NCBI GenBank assembly: GCA_963556255.1
Contig: OY744609.1
Coordinates: 16,353,386 to 16,417,385, forward strand
DNA: 64,000 nt
Direction: 5' to 3'
DNA from: Allolobophora icterica
Taxonomy: Eukaryota; Annelida; Clitellata; Crassiclitellata; Lumbricidae
Part shown: piece after piece, positions 1 to 10,300 of the stretch
How positions within the stretch are numbered: position 1 is the stretch's first letter
How the letters are laid out: the number at the start of each line of letters is the position of its first letter
Translations under genes and position numbers: made by a program
The notes under the pieces: model-generated
Seen by the model: only the letters and a program-made list of their open reading frames with translations
What the model was told of the DNA's origin: nothing
Database searches by the model: none

Positions 1-115
1 TCCGATTGGTAACCAGGTTGAAATCCGATTGGTAACCAGGTTGAAATCCGATTGGTAACCAGGTTGAAATCCGATTGGTAACCAGGTTGAAATCCGATTG
101 GTATACACCCCGGCT
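1..115. repeat. 23-bp tandem satellite, window edge
   Basis: Just under five copies of a 23-bp unit beginning tccgattggtaaccaggttg run from the first base, so the array probably continues to the left of the window. Copies are nearly identical and the last one decays after about 11 bases. The unit contains the palindrome GGTAACC. Confidence 0.95.
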
Positions 116-302
116 GAAAACGGATGGATGCTAGTAATCCGTTAGAAGTCAAATAATATATCAACAAATCGAATGATGTGTTGGTAAGAGAATAAAAAGC
201 GAATAGATTGCAATTCCGCCTAAGCATGTGTGGCCATCTAGTAAGATAAAAAAAAGATACTATAACCTTAGCTAGACGCTTCATTCTCGGTAGATGTAGA
301 CA

Positions 303-726
303 GCCGTTAACCATATTGTTACCATGAGCCGTTAACCATATTGTTACCATGAGCCGTTAACCATATTGTTACCATGAGCCGTTAACCATATTGCTACCAT
401 GAGCCGTTAACCATATTGCTACCATGAGCCGTTAACCATATTGCTACCATGAGCCGTTAACCATATTGCTACCATGAGCCGTTAACCATGTTGTTACCAT
501 GAGCCGTTAACCATATTGCTACCATGAGCCGTTAAACATATTGTTACCATGAGCCGTTAACCATATTGTTACCATGAGCCGTTAACCATATTGCTACCAT
601 GAGCCGTTAACCATATTGCTACCATGAGCCGTTAACCATATTGTTACCATGAGCCGTTAACCATATTGTTACCATGAGCCGTTAACCATATTGTTACCAT
701 GAGCCGTTAACCATATTGTTACCATG
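303..726. repeat. 25-bp tandem satellite, 17 copies
   Basis: Seventeen head-to-tail copies of a 25-bp unit that starts gccgttaaccatattg and ends ttaccatga. Substitutions are few (attgtt/attgct, catatt/catgtt). The core GTTAACCATATTGTTACC is an imperfect palindrome with two mismatches per half, so every unit could fold or bind a dimeric protein. Confidence 0.97.
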
Positions 727-727
727 T

Positions 728-3428
728 GGCATGTATCTACAATTCCACATAAGTGTTTGCGGTTATTAGATATTACTAACTAACGAAAGCTACTCTTATA
801 AGTAACATCATTATAACAACATTTGTTGACCAACGCACACGGTCCAGGGTTCCTTCGGTTGCAGGGCAAACTCCAAAACAGGGATCCAATAACAGAACCA
901 ATTTAGCTTCTGTTTTTAATTAATTAATTAATTTTTGGCTTATTTGTGAATTTTATTGCTTTCTTAAACAGCTATTTCTGGACTGTTTAGATGAGTGCTT
1001 ATCTGTAGATAACCCAAAATTACTGTCATCTTAATGTGAACTGCGTTGCAGATGTTTCGAGCAATTATTCCAGAAGAGCTCAGAACGTTGTATGCGCTAT
1101 CCAATACAAGAACAATCTTTAACTCAGCCTATTTATTTACAAATTATTTATTTATTTATAATTATGGTATTATAATTTAGTTATTTTTTTGCTTATTGGT
1201 TGACTGATACTAGTGCAACTCCGTAGATATGGAGATTATGTATTAGGCCTAGTTTAATGGCTGAACATAACTACCCAGACAGTTCCGTTTCGACTTAAGT
1301 AAAAACCAAGATGGCTGATACCAGACGGGATCATTAAAGGTCCATAATCGTAATCGTAATCGTAAACTCCAAATTTCTAAAGCCCCACTCGAAAGCTAAG
1401 CGCAGGGCACCAGCTTATTCTCGAGGGGTTGTCCAAAGCGTAGTCAAAAGGAGGCCAGAGTCCGGTTACCAGAAGGTCAGAGGAGGCAGAGTAGCTGCTA
1501 AGGCGGGTAGAAACACAAGGAACACAAGGAACACATGGAACACACGGAACACAAGGAACACATGGAACACACGGAACACAAGGAACACGTTTTGGTCGAG
1601 AATTGGAAGGCGAAGGATCAGGTGAGGCGGGGCATAAATTCTTGAAGAGGTGAGACTCAGTTTTGAGTGGAAAGCCTGGAGGGGTGATCGATTGCATGAA
1701 GCAGATTATGGTGGGTGAGTGGCAATGATGATTGAGGAACCGAAAAATTGCGGAATTCAGGGAAAGATTGTTTCTAGGACGTGGCGCATTGTGGGACATG
1801 GCTCGGGTTGGAGAGGTTGAGACGAGTGGTGACCGGGGGTCGAGAAAGACTGAGATACGAGTATGATCGGGTAGAGCGGGCTGGCTGAATGGTGAAGAGT
1901 TCGCGAAGATATCAGGGATTGGATTACGGTGGTACGAAGTTGTAGGTTAACGATAGAACTTTGAAGTGGATTCGCTCTGGAATTTTTAGCCAATGGATAC
2001 TACAGAGATACTAGATACTACAAATTTCAGTCAGAAAACTTACAGAATGTTTCGGTGTCTGCACCTCTAGAAGGGACTCTGACTCTAGTTAGACTGTAGT
2101 TAATTGCCACTTTCACTGGGCGCTGCACACTTTGTCTAGACGCTGTTGAACATTTTCCCAGCCCGACGCGAACCCATTTTATCTTGGCACGACGGAGTTT
2201 GCCGAACAACGCAACCGACGAAAAACGATAGGATACTTTATAAAAACACGTCTGTTAGAAGTGTTTATACACAAAAGTCGGCGCAATCTTGTTAGGGCAT
2301 ATAATATACGCCAAACAATGTTTCGCCGTTCTGCGCCGGTGTATGTAGTTACACTCTGTAGGCAAAATACACTGCATGTGCTGATCGTCTCTAACCTTCT
2401 ATTCTTGTGTAGATCTAAGTCGCATATGTATTCGAACTATCACATTTACTTTTAGTCGCAACAGTAAACGCTTATCTCAACGCCGGCTTCGACGAATGTA
2501 CCCTCTGACCCATCGGTGAGCTGTGGTGTCTGGATATTTGATAGCGTTTCATTGTCAGTTTAAAGGATAGGTCGCCCCCTCGTTTCTTATCTTAAAAAGT
2601 GCAACTTGTGGCACTAGGATGTGTACTTCTCTGTAGGTCCATCTGCTAGGCAGGTTGCACTCTTCCACTCTTAATAGACAAGATAAAACTAGCAAGCCAC
2701 TTATGCTATAGTTCTTCCTTCCTTGCTCTGCTGAATTCACTTGCCGTCAGTTTTTATTACTGCCCACGCAGTTATGTCCCGATTGCTGCAACATCTGTTG
2801 CATTAAAACCTAAGTATACGTTCCAGGCCATGACTTCGTCGTGCTCCTCTCTGTGTCGTTTTAGGACTCGGTGTTCTAGAGATCGTGCTTAGTGTGTTTG
2901 CCTATTGTACCATTTCGTTAGGTAGTGCCTCTGAGGAGTATGTCTTGAAGTGGCGCTATATAAATTTGCAATTACCATCAGTGATAAAGCTGCGTAATTT
3001 AGTCTTATAAACATTGAGACCAGTTTATGGTTGTACGACCCACGGTACAGGACAGCACTTTGTAACTTCTGAATGTCTCGATGTTGTTGATTTGATGACC
3101 CAGCTCCCAAATTTGTACCTTACAATCAAGTATACCCAATCATCAACTACAAGCTTCTGCCGTATACGTGCTATTCAAGGCGTTAAATCTTCTGCCTACC
3201 TGGACCACGTCTCTGTAGCCTGTACGCGTAGAAAAAACTCGTTCATTGTAATCCTGATAAACTTTTCATTGATCTGTCTCCTATTTTAGACCCTTACATT
3301 GCATTGGACAGTAAGGTTTTATACAACACGCGCTCTGGGTGCTTCTTGCACTCTTTTAAGTCAGTGACTGTAATTACTTTATTCTGCTGTTCGAGGACCA
3401 CTCGAGGCCACCGTGGAATCAAGAGCTG
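728..3428. other. No gene recognised; AT-rich with short repeats
   Basis: No exon of a known family was recognised on either strand. The stretch holds a TTAA run near 920-940, a short (taatcg)n run at 1341-1364, the 9-bp minisatellite at 1516-1590 and a decayed tRNA-like segment on the minus strand around 2050-2160. A generic 3' repeat tail (ggcgctatataaat) sits at about 2951. The 5' exon(s) of the downstream lectin gene could lie here but were not identifiable. Confidence 0.5.
1516..1590. repeat. 9-bp minisatellite (ggaacacaa)
   Basis: About eight copies of a 9-bp unit ggaacac plus two variable bases. The period is a multiple of three, so the minus strand reads as a repeated Val-Pro-Cys peptide. 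That is a by-product of the period, not a gene. Confidence 0.9.
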
Positions 3429-3435
3429 ATGGATC

Positions 3436-3991
3436 TATACCTCTAAGCCGTAATTTTTCTGGTTAACGGCTGGCTTGAGCAAATTTACGGCTGGTTTTTC
3501 GGCTAGCCGTAAAAGCGCGTAAACTACCTTTTTCGGCTAGCCGTAAAAGTACGTAAACTACCTCTTTCGGCTATAAGTGCATAACTAATTAGCCTAACAC
3601 AGTAGGCCTATTACATTATAGACTAGGGCCTACTTTTAAATTGACAGGTGGGCAATATTCACTCTGTCTGAAAAAAATCTGAGAAATATATTCAAATAAT
3701 TATGTTAAGAAACAATAGAAAGCGGCATTTCATGTTTTCAGTGGACGATTAGACGGCCTTGTAACTGATGTCAGCATTCACCGCTCATTGCGCACTAGGT
3801 AAAAGCTAGCAAGCCAGCGTGGAAACCTTATGATACAACTGTGTGGATGTTACTAGCCGAACTTTTTTCCGACGGCTAGCCGTGAAATAACTCTCGGCGG
3901 TTTTTCGGCTTAGCCGCAAAATTTCCGGTGGTTTATCGGCTTGGAGGACTTTTTTCGGCTCGGCGGCTAACGGCGGCGGCTTAGGGGTATG
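3436..3991. mobile_element. hAT-like non-autonomous element with 8-bp TSD
   Basis: Terminal inverted repeats TATACCTCTAAGCCG and, from the right end, CATACCCCTAAGCCG match at 13 of 15 bases. The flanks are an exact 8-bp direct repeat GATGGATC at 3428-3435 and 3992-3999. Subterminal regions carry many copies of ggctagccg and cggctta, typical of transposase-binding arrays in hAT MITEs. There is no transposase ORF. The class assignment is inferred from TSD length and subterminal motifs. Confidence 0.75.
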
Positions 3992-4367
3992 GATGGATCA
4001 ATCCTCTATATTTCGAATTTAAAGGGTTTATCCGCTTAACACAACAAACTGCATTCTGGCAACCGGACTCGGATTTCCACTTACAATCACTATTTCTGAC
4101 GCACATTTTTAAAATATGTTACTCAAATATTTTAAATTTTTAGGCACCGTTTTGCGGACCGATGACTGCAGAGTTCCGCGAACCGGAGCCGATCCGCACG
4201 GACCAACACTGAGCTATAGGTACCGTATAGCGGTATACACTTGCATTGCCATTACCACAGGTGAACATTCGCACCTGGGTTTGAACCTTGGACACTGCGA
4301 TTTAACTCTCACTTTAAGTCACTTCACCTGAAGGTTGTTGAAGAAAAAACAGTTTGTCATTTTTCAG

Positions 4368-4540
4368 ACAATCAGTGGCTTCAATTCGATATTGGTCCTC
4401 CGACATTGATTACGGGCCTGATCACCAGAGGGCGAGGAGACGATGGAAGGAATCACTGGGTCAAACGATTCCGTCTGTCCTACAGTAACGACAGTAATGT
4501 CTGGTACTTCTACAAGGACAACAGCCACCTCGACGCTAAG
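4368..4540 (+). CDS. Lectin gene exon: discoidin domain, middle part
   Basis: Acceptor tttttcag, donor gtatat. Enters in phase 1 and leaves in phase 0. Encodes DNQWLQFDIG, then VKRFRLSYSNDS and NVWYFYKD, the central strands of an F5/8 type C domain. Confidence 0.88.
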
Positions 4541-7500
4541 GTATATGACACAGAGAAAATAATGTGACCATAACAATGGTCTATCTCTTCCGCAAAAGGC
4601 ACATAAAGTGTCTGGCGTTTGCTCTTTGCCCGGTCATCTGTAGTGCGGCTTTAGACGATGCAGTTTAACGTTACAGGCGGAACATAATCGCTGCTAATAT
4701 AAAAGACGTTTGCGTTGCAATACAAAAGGTACTCAGACTAAGATTTCTGAGTAATGAATCATGACCCCAACAAGATCCGATCCAATATATCATATCATAT
4801 ATCATATCATATATCATATCATATCATATCATATCATGACATTGACTTACGGTATATCATAGTAGCCTAGCCATTGACTTCAGTGGCGCTGTTGTCAATA
4901 TACTGGGACTTCCTTACATGTTGGTATTGGTAGCCAAACAAGAATCATCTTATAACGAAGTCCTGTTATAGCGATATCCTTTTCTGAAGCTCAGCTAAAT
5001 TCGGGTCCATATTGTGACCGTACTATATCAGAATGTGTGCTATAACTAAGCGTTTCATAAGAAGGTTCTAGTGTATTTAGATAATTTTTTTATATTACAG
5101 CGCACTTGGGAGATTTCCAGCCAAAGATCATCCGTCAATGGTTCATCCTCTTCGGCATCTGCCTCATCCTCCTACTTCATCCCGAATCGACAGAGTCTGG
5201 AGGGACTCGTGAGTCAACATGGCCTCCTCAGTCGTATCTAATCTGTTGACTCAATAAAGTGGTTCTTCAACGGTGCTGTGTAGCTTTTGAGATGCTTGCA
5301 TTTAACTGTAGAAAGTCAAATCTGCTTTGTTTGACATCTCCAGAGTATCGTATACGCCTAGTTGTACTTCAATGTTCGTTTATTCTCTCGTGACTTTGTT
5401 TGATCTCCGCTTAAAATTTTCTTAAATGCTTTATTTATACCATACCGCAGTGTGTAATAGCCATCTCAGTTGTTACTGTATTAATAGACGATCATATTTA
5501 ACACTTTAACGGGGCTTTTGTCCTTATAGGCGTGTCCTTTGCATCCAGTTTCAAAGTACTTCTGGCCCAATCCCAAGTGAGACGGATAGTAAATGCACCA
5601 ATATAGCCAAACGTAAGCATTATTCAAAAATAATTGCTATGTAATTACCAAATAATTAATTAGTCAGACAAAAATAGCAGAGTTAAACGAATCAGGTGCA
5701 GAGCCTATTTCTGGATTCCAATTTTCGAGTGAGACGCATATAGCGCTCCGTCGTGCAGCAGTCATTAAAGAAACAAAAAGTGTAGTTTAATGTTTCACTG
5801 TCAGTCCGTACATTCGGTTCTTTTGTTTTTTCTTTTGCAGGAATTTGGTGCTAATTCCAACAAACACGAGGAACGTTACCACTACCTCAATTCCCCTTTC
5901 ACCGCTCGTTACGTTCGATTCCACCCAGTCGACTGGCACAGGCACATCAGTATGAGAGCAGGACTCATCGGATGTCCATACAAAGGTTAATACTACGCAA
6001 CACAATACAATACGATACAAAACAATACAATACAACACGACACAATGCGATACAATAGAATGCAATATGATACAGCTGCGTAATACATGGTTGCTAAGTG
6101 TATTGGTATGATACAATGCAATGCAATACACAGGCTATATACAATACAATACAATACAATACAATATGGAGTGTTGAGGTAAGGCACTGGGCGAGGTGTT
6201 AAACTACATAAATTACTTACAAAACACGTTTGCCTTCTTAACGTTTAATTGAAGCCTTATGTTTCTGGACTGCTGTGCTACAACACATTTATGACTGTTT
6301 GGGTGTATGTCTCTCTGTACCTCTGCCTGTCTGTCCCTCGGTCATTGTCAGTCCGTCTGTTTGTCTGTGTTTCATTGGTCTAACTGACACCGTTTTCTGA
6401 ATTCAGGCGAATGTGTCAATGGTTTTATGCGAATCAACGACGAATCTCCATGCGGTAGGTGGCGACAGTGCTCATACAAAATACTCATACAAGTATATAT
6501 TAGCTGTGGATTAAAACCTGGAACTCTGCGTGAAGCGAATTTTCGTTTCTTATCATCCTGCTCTGTTGCATAAGTAGGCATATGCCACATAAAGCAGCAC
6601 CTGCAGCTGGGTCTACCTCAGTACCGGATTTAGGCATAAGTTTAAAAAATGCTACAGCTACAGGGGCCTCAGCAAAATTGAGAATTTTGGGGGGCTTTTT
6701 AATTTTATGTGTAGGCCTACTGTATATGTATATATTATATACTAGCTGGATTACCCGGCGTTGCCCGGGGTTATAAGTTTCACACCACCACCACCACCAC
6801 CACCACCACCACCACCACCACCACCACCACCACCACCACCACCACCACAACAACGACTGCTTGGCAATCTTGGCAGTCGCCCTCTGGCGGCGACTGCTTC
6901 GCAGTCTTGGAGGCCCTTGTGGCGTCTGGCGACCTGTGGCGGAGACTGCTTCGCAGTCTTGTAGACGCCTTCTGGCATCTAGCGACCTCTGCCGTGGACT
7001 GACTGCTTCGCAGTCGCCCTCTGGCGGCGACTGCTTCGCAGTCTTGGAGGCCCTTGTGGCGTCTGGCGACGTCTGGCGGAGACTGCTTCGCAGTCTTGTA
7101 GACGCCTTCTGGCGTCTAGCGACCTCTGCCGTGGAGTGACTGCTTCACAGTCGCCCTCTGGCGGCGACTGCTTCGCAGTCTTGGAGGCCCTTGTGGCGTG
7201 TGTCGACCTGTGGGGGAGACTGCTTCGCAGTCTTGTAGACGCCTTCTGGCGTACAGCGGAGACTGCTTCGCAGTCTTGTATACGCCTTCTGGCGTCTAGC
7301 GACCTCTGCCGTGAAGTGACTGCTTCGCAGTCGCCCTCTGGCGGCGACTGCTTCGCAGTCTTGGAGGCCCTTGTGGCGTCTGGCGACCTGTGGGGGAGAC
7401 GCAGTCTCCCGTGGACTGACTGCGAAGCAGTCGAAGAGGGTGAACCGGGCGTTGGCGTGTTAAAGAAAACGCCAGAAATCTAGCCCTCACTGCCGGTCTG

Positions 7501-10300
7501 TAGTCGGCCTCGGCCTTAGTAAAGCAGACTGGTTGTTTGATATACTGTAAATAATTTAGATCTTTGTCTTTGAACATACATGTGTTAAAATTTTGCTGTA
7601 AAACGATGAATATACTTCGAATCGATCGTCATTAAATTTTGTGCAAAAGTAAACAACTTATGCGCATTATTAATGACGTTGGGGAATGCCGGCGCCATAA
7701 ATAGGACCGCGGTGTCGTTATGCGCATTATTAATGACGTTGGGGAATACCGGCGCCATAAATAGAACCGCTTCGCAGTGGAATATGCGAGCTTGCGCGTG
7801 ATGGACGGTCGGGTGGGTAGAGTTTTGGGGCATTTTCACCATGGTAGGGGTGAAAACGGGGGACGCGAACCCCTCCACTGGGTGTCCGAAGCCGAGGCCG
7901 ACACAGCAGTGAAGGTTTCGAGTGAAAAGGTGCAAAATTGTAGAAGTTAATCCCGGTCAAACAGACAGACAGACACACACACACACACACACACAGAATT
8001 CTCGCTTTATGAATATAGATTATATATATATACATATATACATATGCATATACATATATATATATATATATTGTGATGTTGTGTAGAACCTTTTGAAACG
8101 GCTTGTGTAGCAAATTCCATTTCGCCTGAGTAATTTCTGGAACCATTTGAAAATAATTTGAATTGTTCATTTTAAGTGCCTTGTTGGATAATTAAAAGGC
8201 ATAATATGTCTTCAAGCGTTGCGAGACCTCCTGGTGTAGTTTTTTTTAACAACGGCCTCCGAGTTTTATACAGCTCAGGGCCTCGCGAAGTCTAAATTCG
8301 GCACTGGTCTGCTTTCGTGGGCTTAGAACTAGGCCTAACTGCAGCCGTCTAATTGTAAGCAATGGGGCTTAGCCTACCTGCCATTGTTTATGCAATAATA
8401 GCCTTAGATTCGCGGAACATGGCTCTTAGTGCATTTAGAGAAGGCAACATATAACGCTAGCGCTATTCACGAATAATATGAAACCGAAAATAGTTCTTGT
8501 GGATTTGCAGCAGAAGGCTAAACCTCAACTGAAGTCAATACATTTCAAATATTGAAACAGCGTATACGGTTTAGAGCTTTAAACACCAAATCATTACTGA
8601 ACTACTGTAATATGTTACGTGCTAACTTAATTAATACGCTAGTTAAATTACGAAAATAAATTGAACAAAACTGAAATGTATGAATTTTCCGGCACTTTCT
8701 TACTTTGATTGTTTTCATTCGTAGTTGAAAATCTTGCCTATCATAAAGACTCTTTTGTCAACAAACGTCATTTGAAACGTCATATCCGTAACCAATGGAT
8801 ACGGGGTCAAGCCAGTCGGGCCGTGGACGGTCGAGCGGACCAAGATATCAACAACTGCACGATTTTGGATAATTACCAAGTAGACAAGCCCACCTGGATG
8901 GTCGACCTTGGCCGAAAGGTCAAAGTGGCCGGAATCAAGATACAAACGTGGACGGGAAACGAGACAGGTATGGAAACCGCTACGTTGGCGTGACGTCACA
9001 ATTGCGGCACAATTTCATACCGTTGCTAAGCAACCAAGAACATATATAGATAAATTATGTCACAACTAGCTGTAACCCGTGAAAAATCACGGTATATAAA
9101 ACAATTATTGCAGTGATAACAATTAAGCTTACTTCCCCGTTATATTATGACGTCATATTATAGGCCTATAGCCGTCGTTGGTTAAAATGCTCTAAACGCC
9201 GTCGTCATGCCCGTCGTCGTCAAGACAGCCGTCGCCAAGGCGGCAGTATAGTGACGTCACAATAGTGTTTGTTACGGGACAGACAGACGTACAACCGTTA
9301 TTATGTTGTTTGATTACGGCACAATTTCATACCGTTGCTAAGCAACCAAGCAAATTTCTAGAAAATTGTCTTTGTTTTGGTCTTGGTCATACGCTAGGTG
9401 TCACTCTTGTTTTGCGTTGTTAAGCAGTATCGCCTTTGTCTTTGCTCGATAGCGACCTGGATTTAAAAGCGGGTAGACCGTAGATGAGCTAGACTTAACA
9501 GAAAATAACAGAAGAGCTTTCGAAAGGGGCACAAGAAGCGATCGAACTCAGACGTCACGTAACACGGATGGACACATGTTCTAATGTTTTTATGCGGGTC
9601 ACGCATAAATCTGGTGAAATAGAAGTCTTGCTATTAGTCATCTAGATTGGCTAGGCTAGTTGTTGACCACGGTGAATTTAAGCATCTCATACACAACATA
9701 CGTGTATTTAATAAGTTATTTGGCTGCATGCAAACTTAAACAACGCGTTTTGAAGCCGCATAAAGATCATAAAGATCACATGACACAGGAGTGAGCGGAA
9801 ATATAAGAATTTATCCATGGAATACCAGTCTAGTCTTTGATTCCCAATTTCTCAATGCCTTAAAAGACGATCTTTTTTATTTTTTTATTTTTTATTTTAC
9901 TAGAAAACGAAAACAGTGCTTTCGTTCGTATATAGGAAAACTTTCTGCTAGCCTAGACAATTAAAATAGCGAATATCACCTGTTATTATCTCTCTGTAAG
10001 AATTGATTTTCTCTGCTAGGCAACCACGATACGTCGACCTCCAATCGCGATTACATGCACAACCTGGAGAAGTTGGTTGTCTACGTTGACAACAAAGCAG
10101 GCAAAGACAAGATCGATCATCCGGGCAACGTCTGCGGCGGCGTATCCAGGCAGAACGACGCCCTCTACCGACCGAAGCTGCACGTTCCCTGCAGACGCCC
10201 CCTCCGAGGTCGTTACGTCTACATCGAGGCGTGGGGCATGACTAACAGGCCGAGTAGGCTGTTCAGTGCCGTATTATGCGAGGTCTGGGTCTACGAGTGA
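4368..10300 (+). CDS. Discoidin (F5/8C) plus fucolectin-like secreted protein, 5' incomplete
   Basis: Five exons were joined by splice signals and frame: 4368-4540, 5841-5985, 6407-6454, 8725-8967 and 10020-10300 (stop TGA). Exons 1-2 give the C-terminal two thirds of an F5/8 type C domain, with the typical WLQFDIG, ARYVRFHP and a terminal GC. The 48-bp third exon encodes a short segment with two cysteines. Exons 4-5 give a fucolectin-type (FTP) domain: NLAYHKDS start, ASRAVDG, WMVDLG, a CGG pair and the LCEVWVYE end that is classic for the family. Such proteins are extracellular sugar-binding lectins, often in invertebrate immunity. The joins after exons 2, 3 and 4 are phase 1 and the first exon also enters in phase 1, so at least one upstream exon with the signal peptide and start of the discoidin domain is missing. 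Sugar specificity cannot be told. Confidence 0.85.
4783..4840. repeat. (ATATC)n microsatellite
   Basis: Run of atatc and atatcat units in an intron of the lectin gene. Confidence 0.9.
5841..5985 (+). CDS. Lectin gene exon: discoidin domain, C-terminal part
   Basis: Acceptor tcttttgcag, donor gttaat, leaving in phase 1. Encodes the family signature ARYVRFHPVDWHRHISMR, then GLIGC with the closing cysteine of the domain. Confidence 0.92.
6000..6170. repeat. Degenerate (CAATA)n pentanucleotide array
   Basis: About 30 imperfect caata/caaca/cgata units directly after the second lectin exon. Open frames over it on the minus strand read as Cys/Val/Leu/Tyr strings and are artefacts. Confidence 0.9.
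6407..6454 (+). CDS. Lectin gene exon: 48-bp linker with two cysteines
   Basis: Acceptor tgaattcag, donor gtaggt, symmetrical phase 1-1. Encodes GECVNGFMRINDESPCG, perhaps a disulphide-closed linker between the two lectin domains. It is too small to identify by homology but fits frame and splice signals exactly. Confidence 0.7.
6781..6847. repeat. (ACC)n microsatellite
   Basis: About 22 perfect ACC triplets near the 3' end of the Helitron-like element. All frames are open, giving false poly-Pro, poly-Thr, poly-Trp and poly-Gly ORFs. Confidence 0.97.
6888..7430. repeat. 135-bp tandem array of palindromes GACTGCTTCGCAGTC
   Basis: About a dozen copies of the 15-nt palindrome GACTGCTTCGCAGTC sit in a higher-order unit of about 135 bp (for example 7027 to 7162). 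Between them lie other short inverted repeats such as ggcgtctggcgac and cgccctctggcg. The array is internal to the Helitron-like element, and its sister at 46401-47300 holds a shorter version in the opposite orientation. Confidence 0.9.
7661..7780. repeat. 60-bp tandem duplication
   Basis: Two adjacent 60-bp copies starting tgcgcattattaatgacg at 7661 and 7721, differing at a few bases. Internal to the Helitron-like element. Confidence 0.92.
7968..8075. repeat. (ACAG)n/(CA)n and (TA)n microsatellites
   Basis: The acagacag and acacac runs belong to the 5' part of the Helitron-like element. The tatata run beyond 8020 is flanking DNA. Confidence 0.9.
8170..8308 (-). mobile_element. MITE fragment, sister of the copy at 42004-42273
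   Basis: On the minus strand it begins AGTGCCGAATTTAGAC and continues with a gaggccctgagc-like and a ggtctcgcaa-like segment that matches the plus strand of 42004-42130 in order. One end only; no matching right terminus was found. Confidence 0.65.
8725..8967 (+). CDS. Lectin gene exon: fucolectin domain, N-terminal half
   Basis: Acceptor ttcattcgtag, donor gtatgg, phase 1-1. Encodes ENLAYHKDSF, GQASRAVDGRADQDINNC and WMVDLGRKVKVAGIKIQTW, matching the first half of the FTP/fucolectin fold. Confidence 0.9.
9012..9351. repeat. 34-bp direct repeats around a mini-Helitron
   Basis: The sequence cggcacaatttcataccgttgctaagcaaccaag occurs at about 9004-9037 and again from about 9317. The element at 9066-9313 lies between the two copies. 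Confidence 0.85.
9066..9313 (-). mobile_element. 248-bp mini-Helitron-like element
   Basis: On the minus strand it opens TCAAACAACATAATAACGG after an A, passes a GTCTGTCTGTC run and ends with the hairpin ccgtgatttttcacgg, a 7-nt spacer and CTAG before a T. The architecture matches the two larger Helitron-like elements, but the sequence differs, so it would be a second family. Boundaries rest on structure only. Confidence 0.6.
10020..10300 (+). CDS. Lectin gene terminal exon: fucolectin domain, C-terminal half
   Basis: Acceptor tctctgctag, enters in phase 1, ends at TGA. Encodes LEKLVVYVDN, HPGNVCGG, VPCRRPLRGRYVYIEAWG and the final LCEVWVYE. The generic repeat tail gcgctatataaat lies 140 bp downstream. 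No clear AATAAA was picked out. Confidence 0.92.

Larger units (their letters stand above)
6742..8019 (-). mobile_element. Helitron-like non-autonomous element with hairpin array
   Basis: Read on the minus strand it begins TCTATATTCATAAAGCGAG after an A and ends with the GC-rich hairpin cccgggcaacgccggg, a short spacer and CTAG followed by T. These are the Helitron hallmarks: A|TC start, stem-loop just upstream of CTAG|T, no target duplication. Inside are an ACAG/CA microsatellite near the 5' end, a 60-bp duplication, a 135-bp hairpin-rich array and an (ACC)n run. There is no Rep/helicase. It lies in a lectin-gene intron and is the sister of the element at 46401-47300. Confidence 0.82.

Noticed and set aside
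303..726. CRISPR array
   Set aside because: Units are contiguous 25-mers without unique spacers, there are no cas genes and the genome is eukaryotic.
1377..1799. 140-codon ORF with VPC repeats as a keratin-associated-like gene
   Set aside because: The repeat is a 9-bp minisatellite; the rest has no family features and there is no splice or promoter support.
6500..6978. Poly-Trp, poly-Pro and poly-Gly ORFs
   Set aside because: They translate an (ACC)n microsatellite in all frames.
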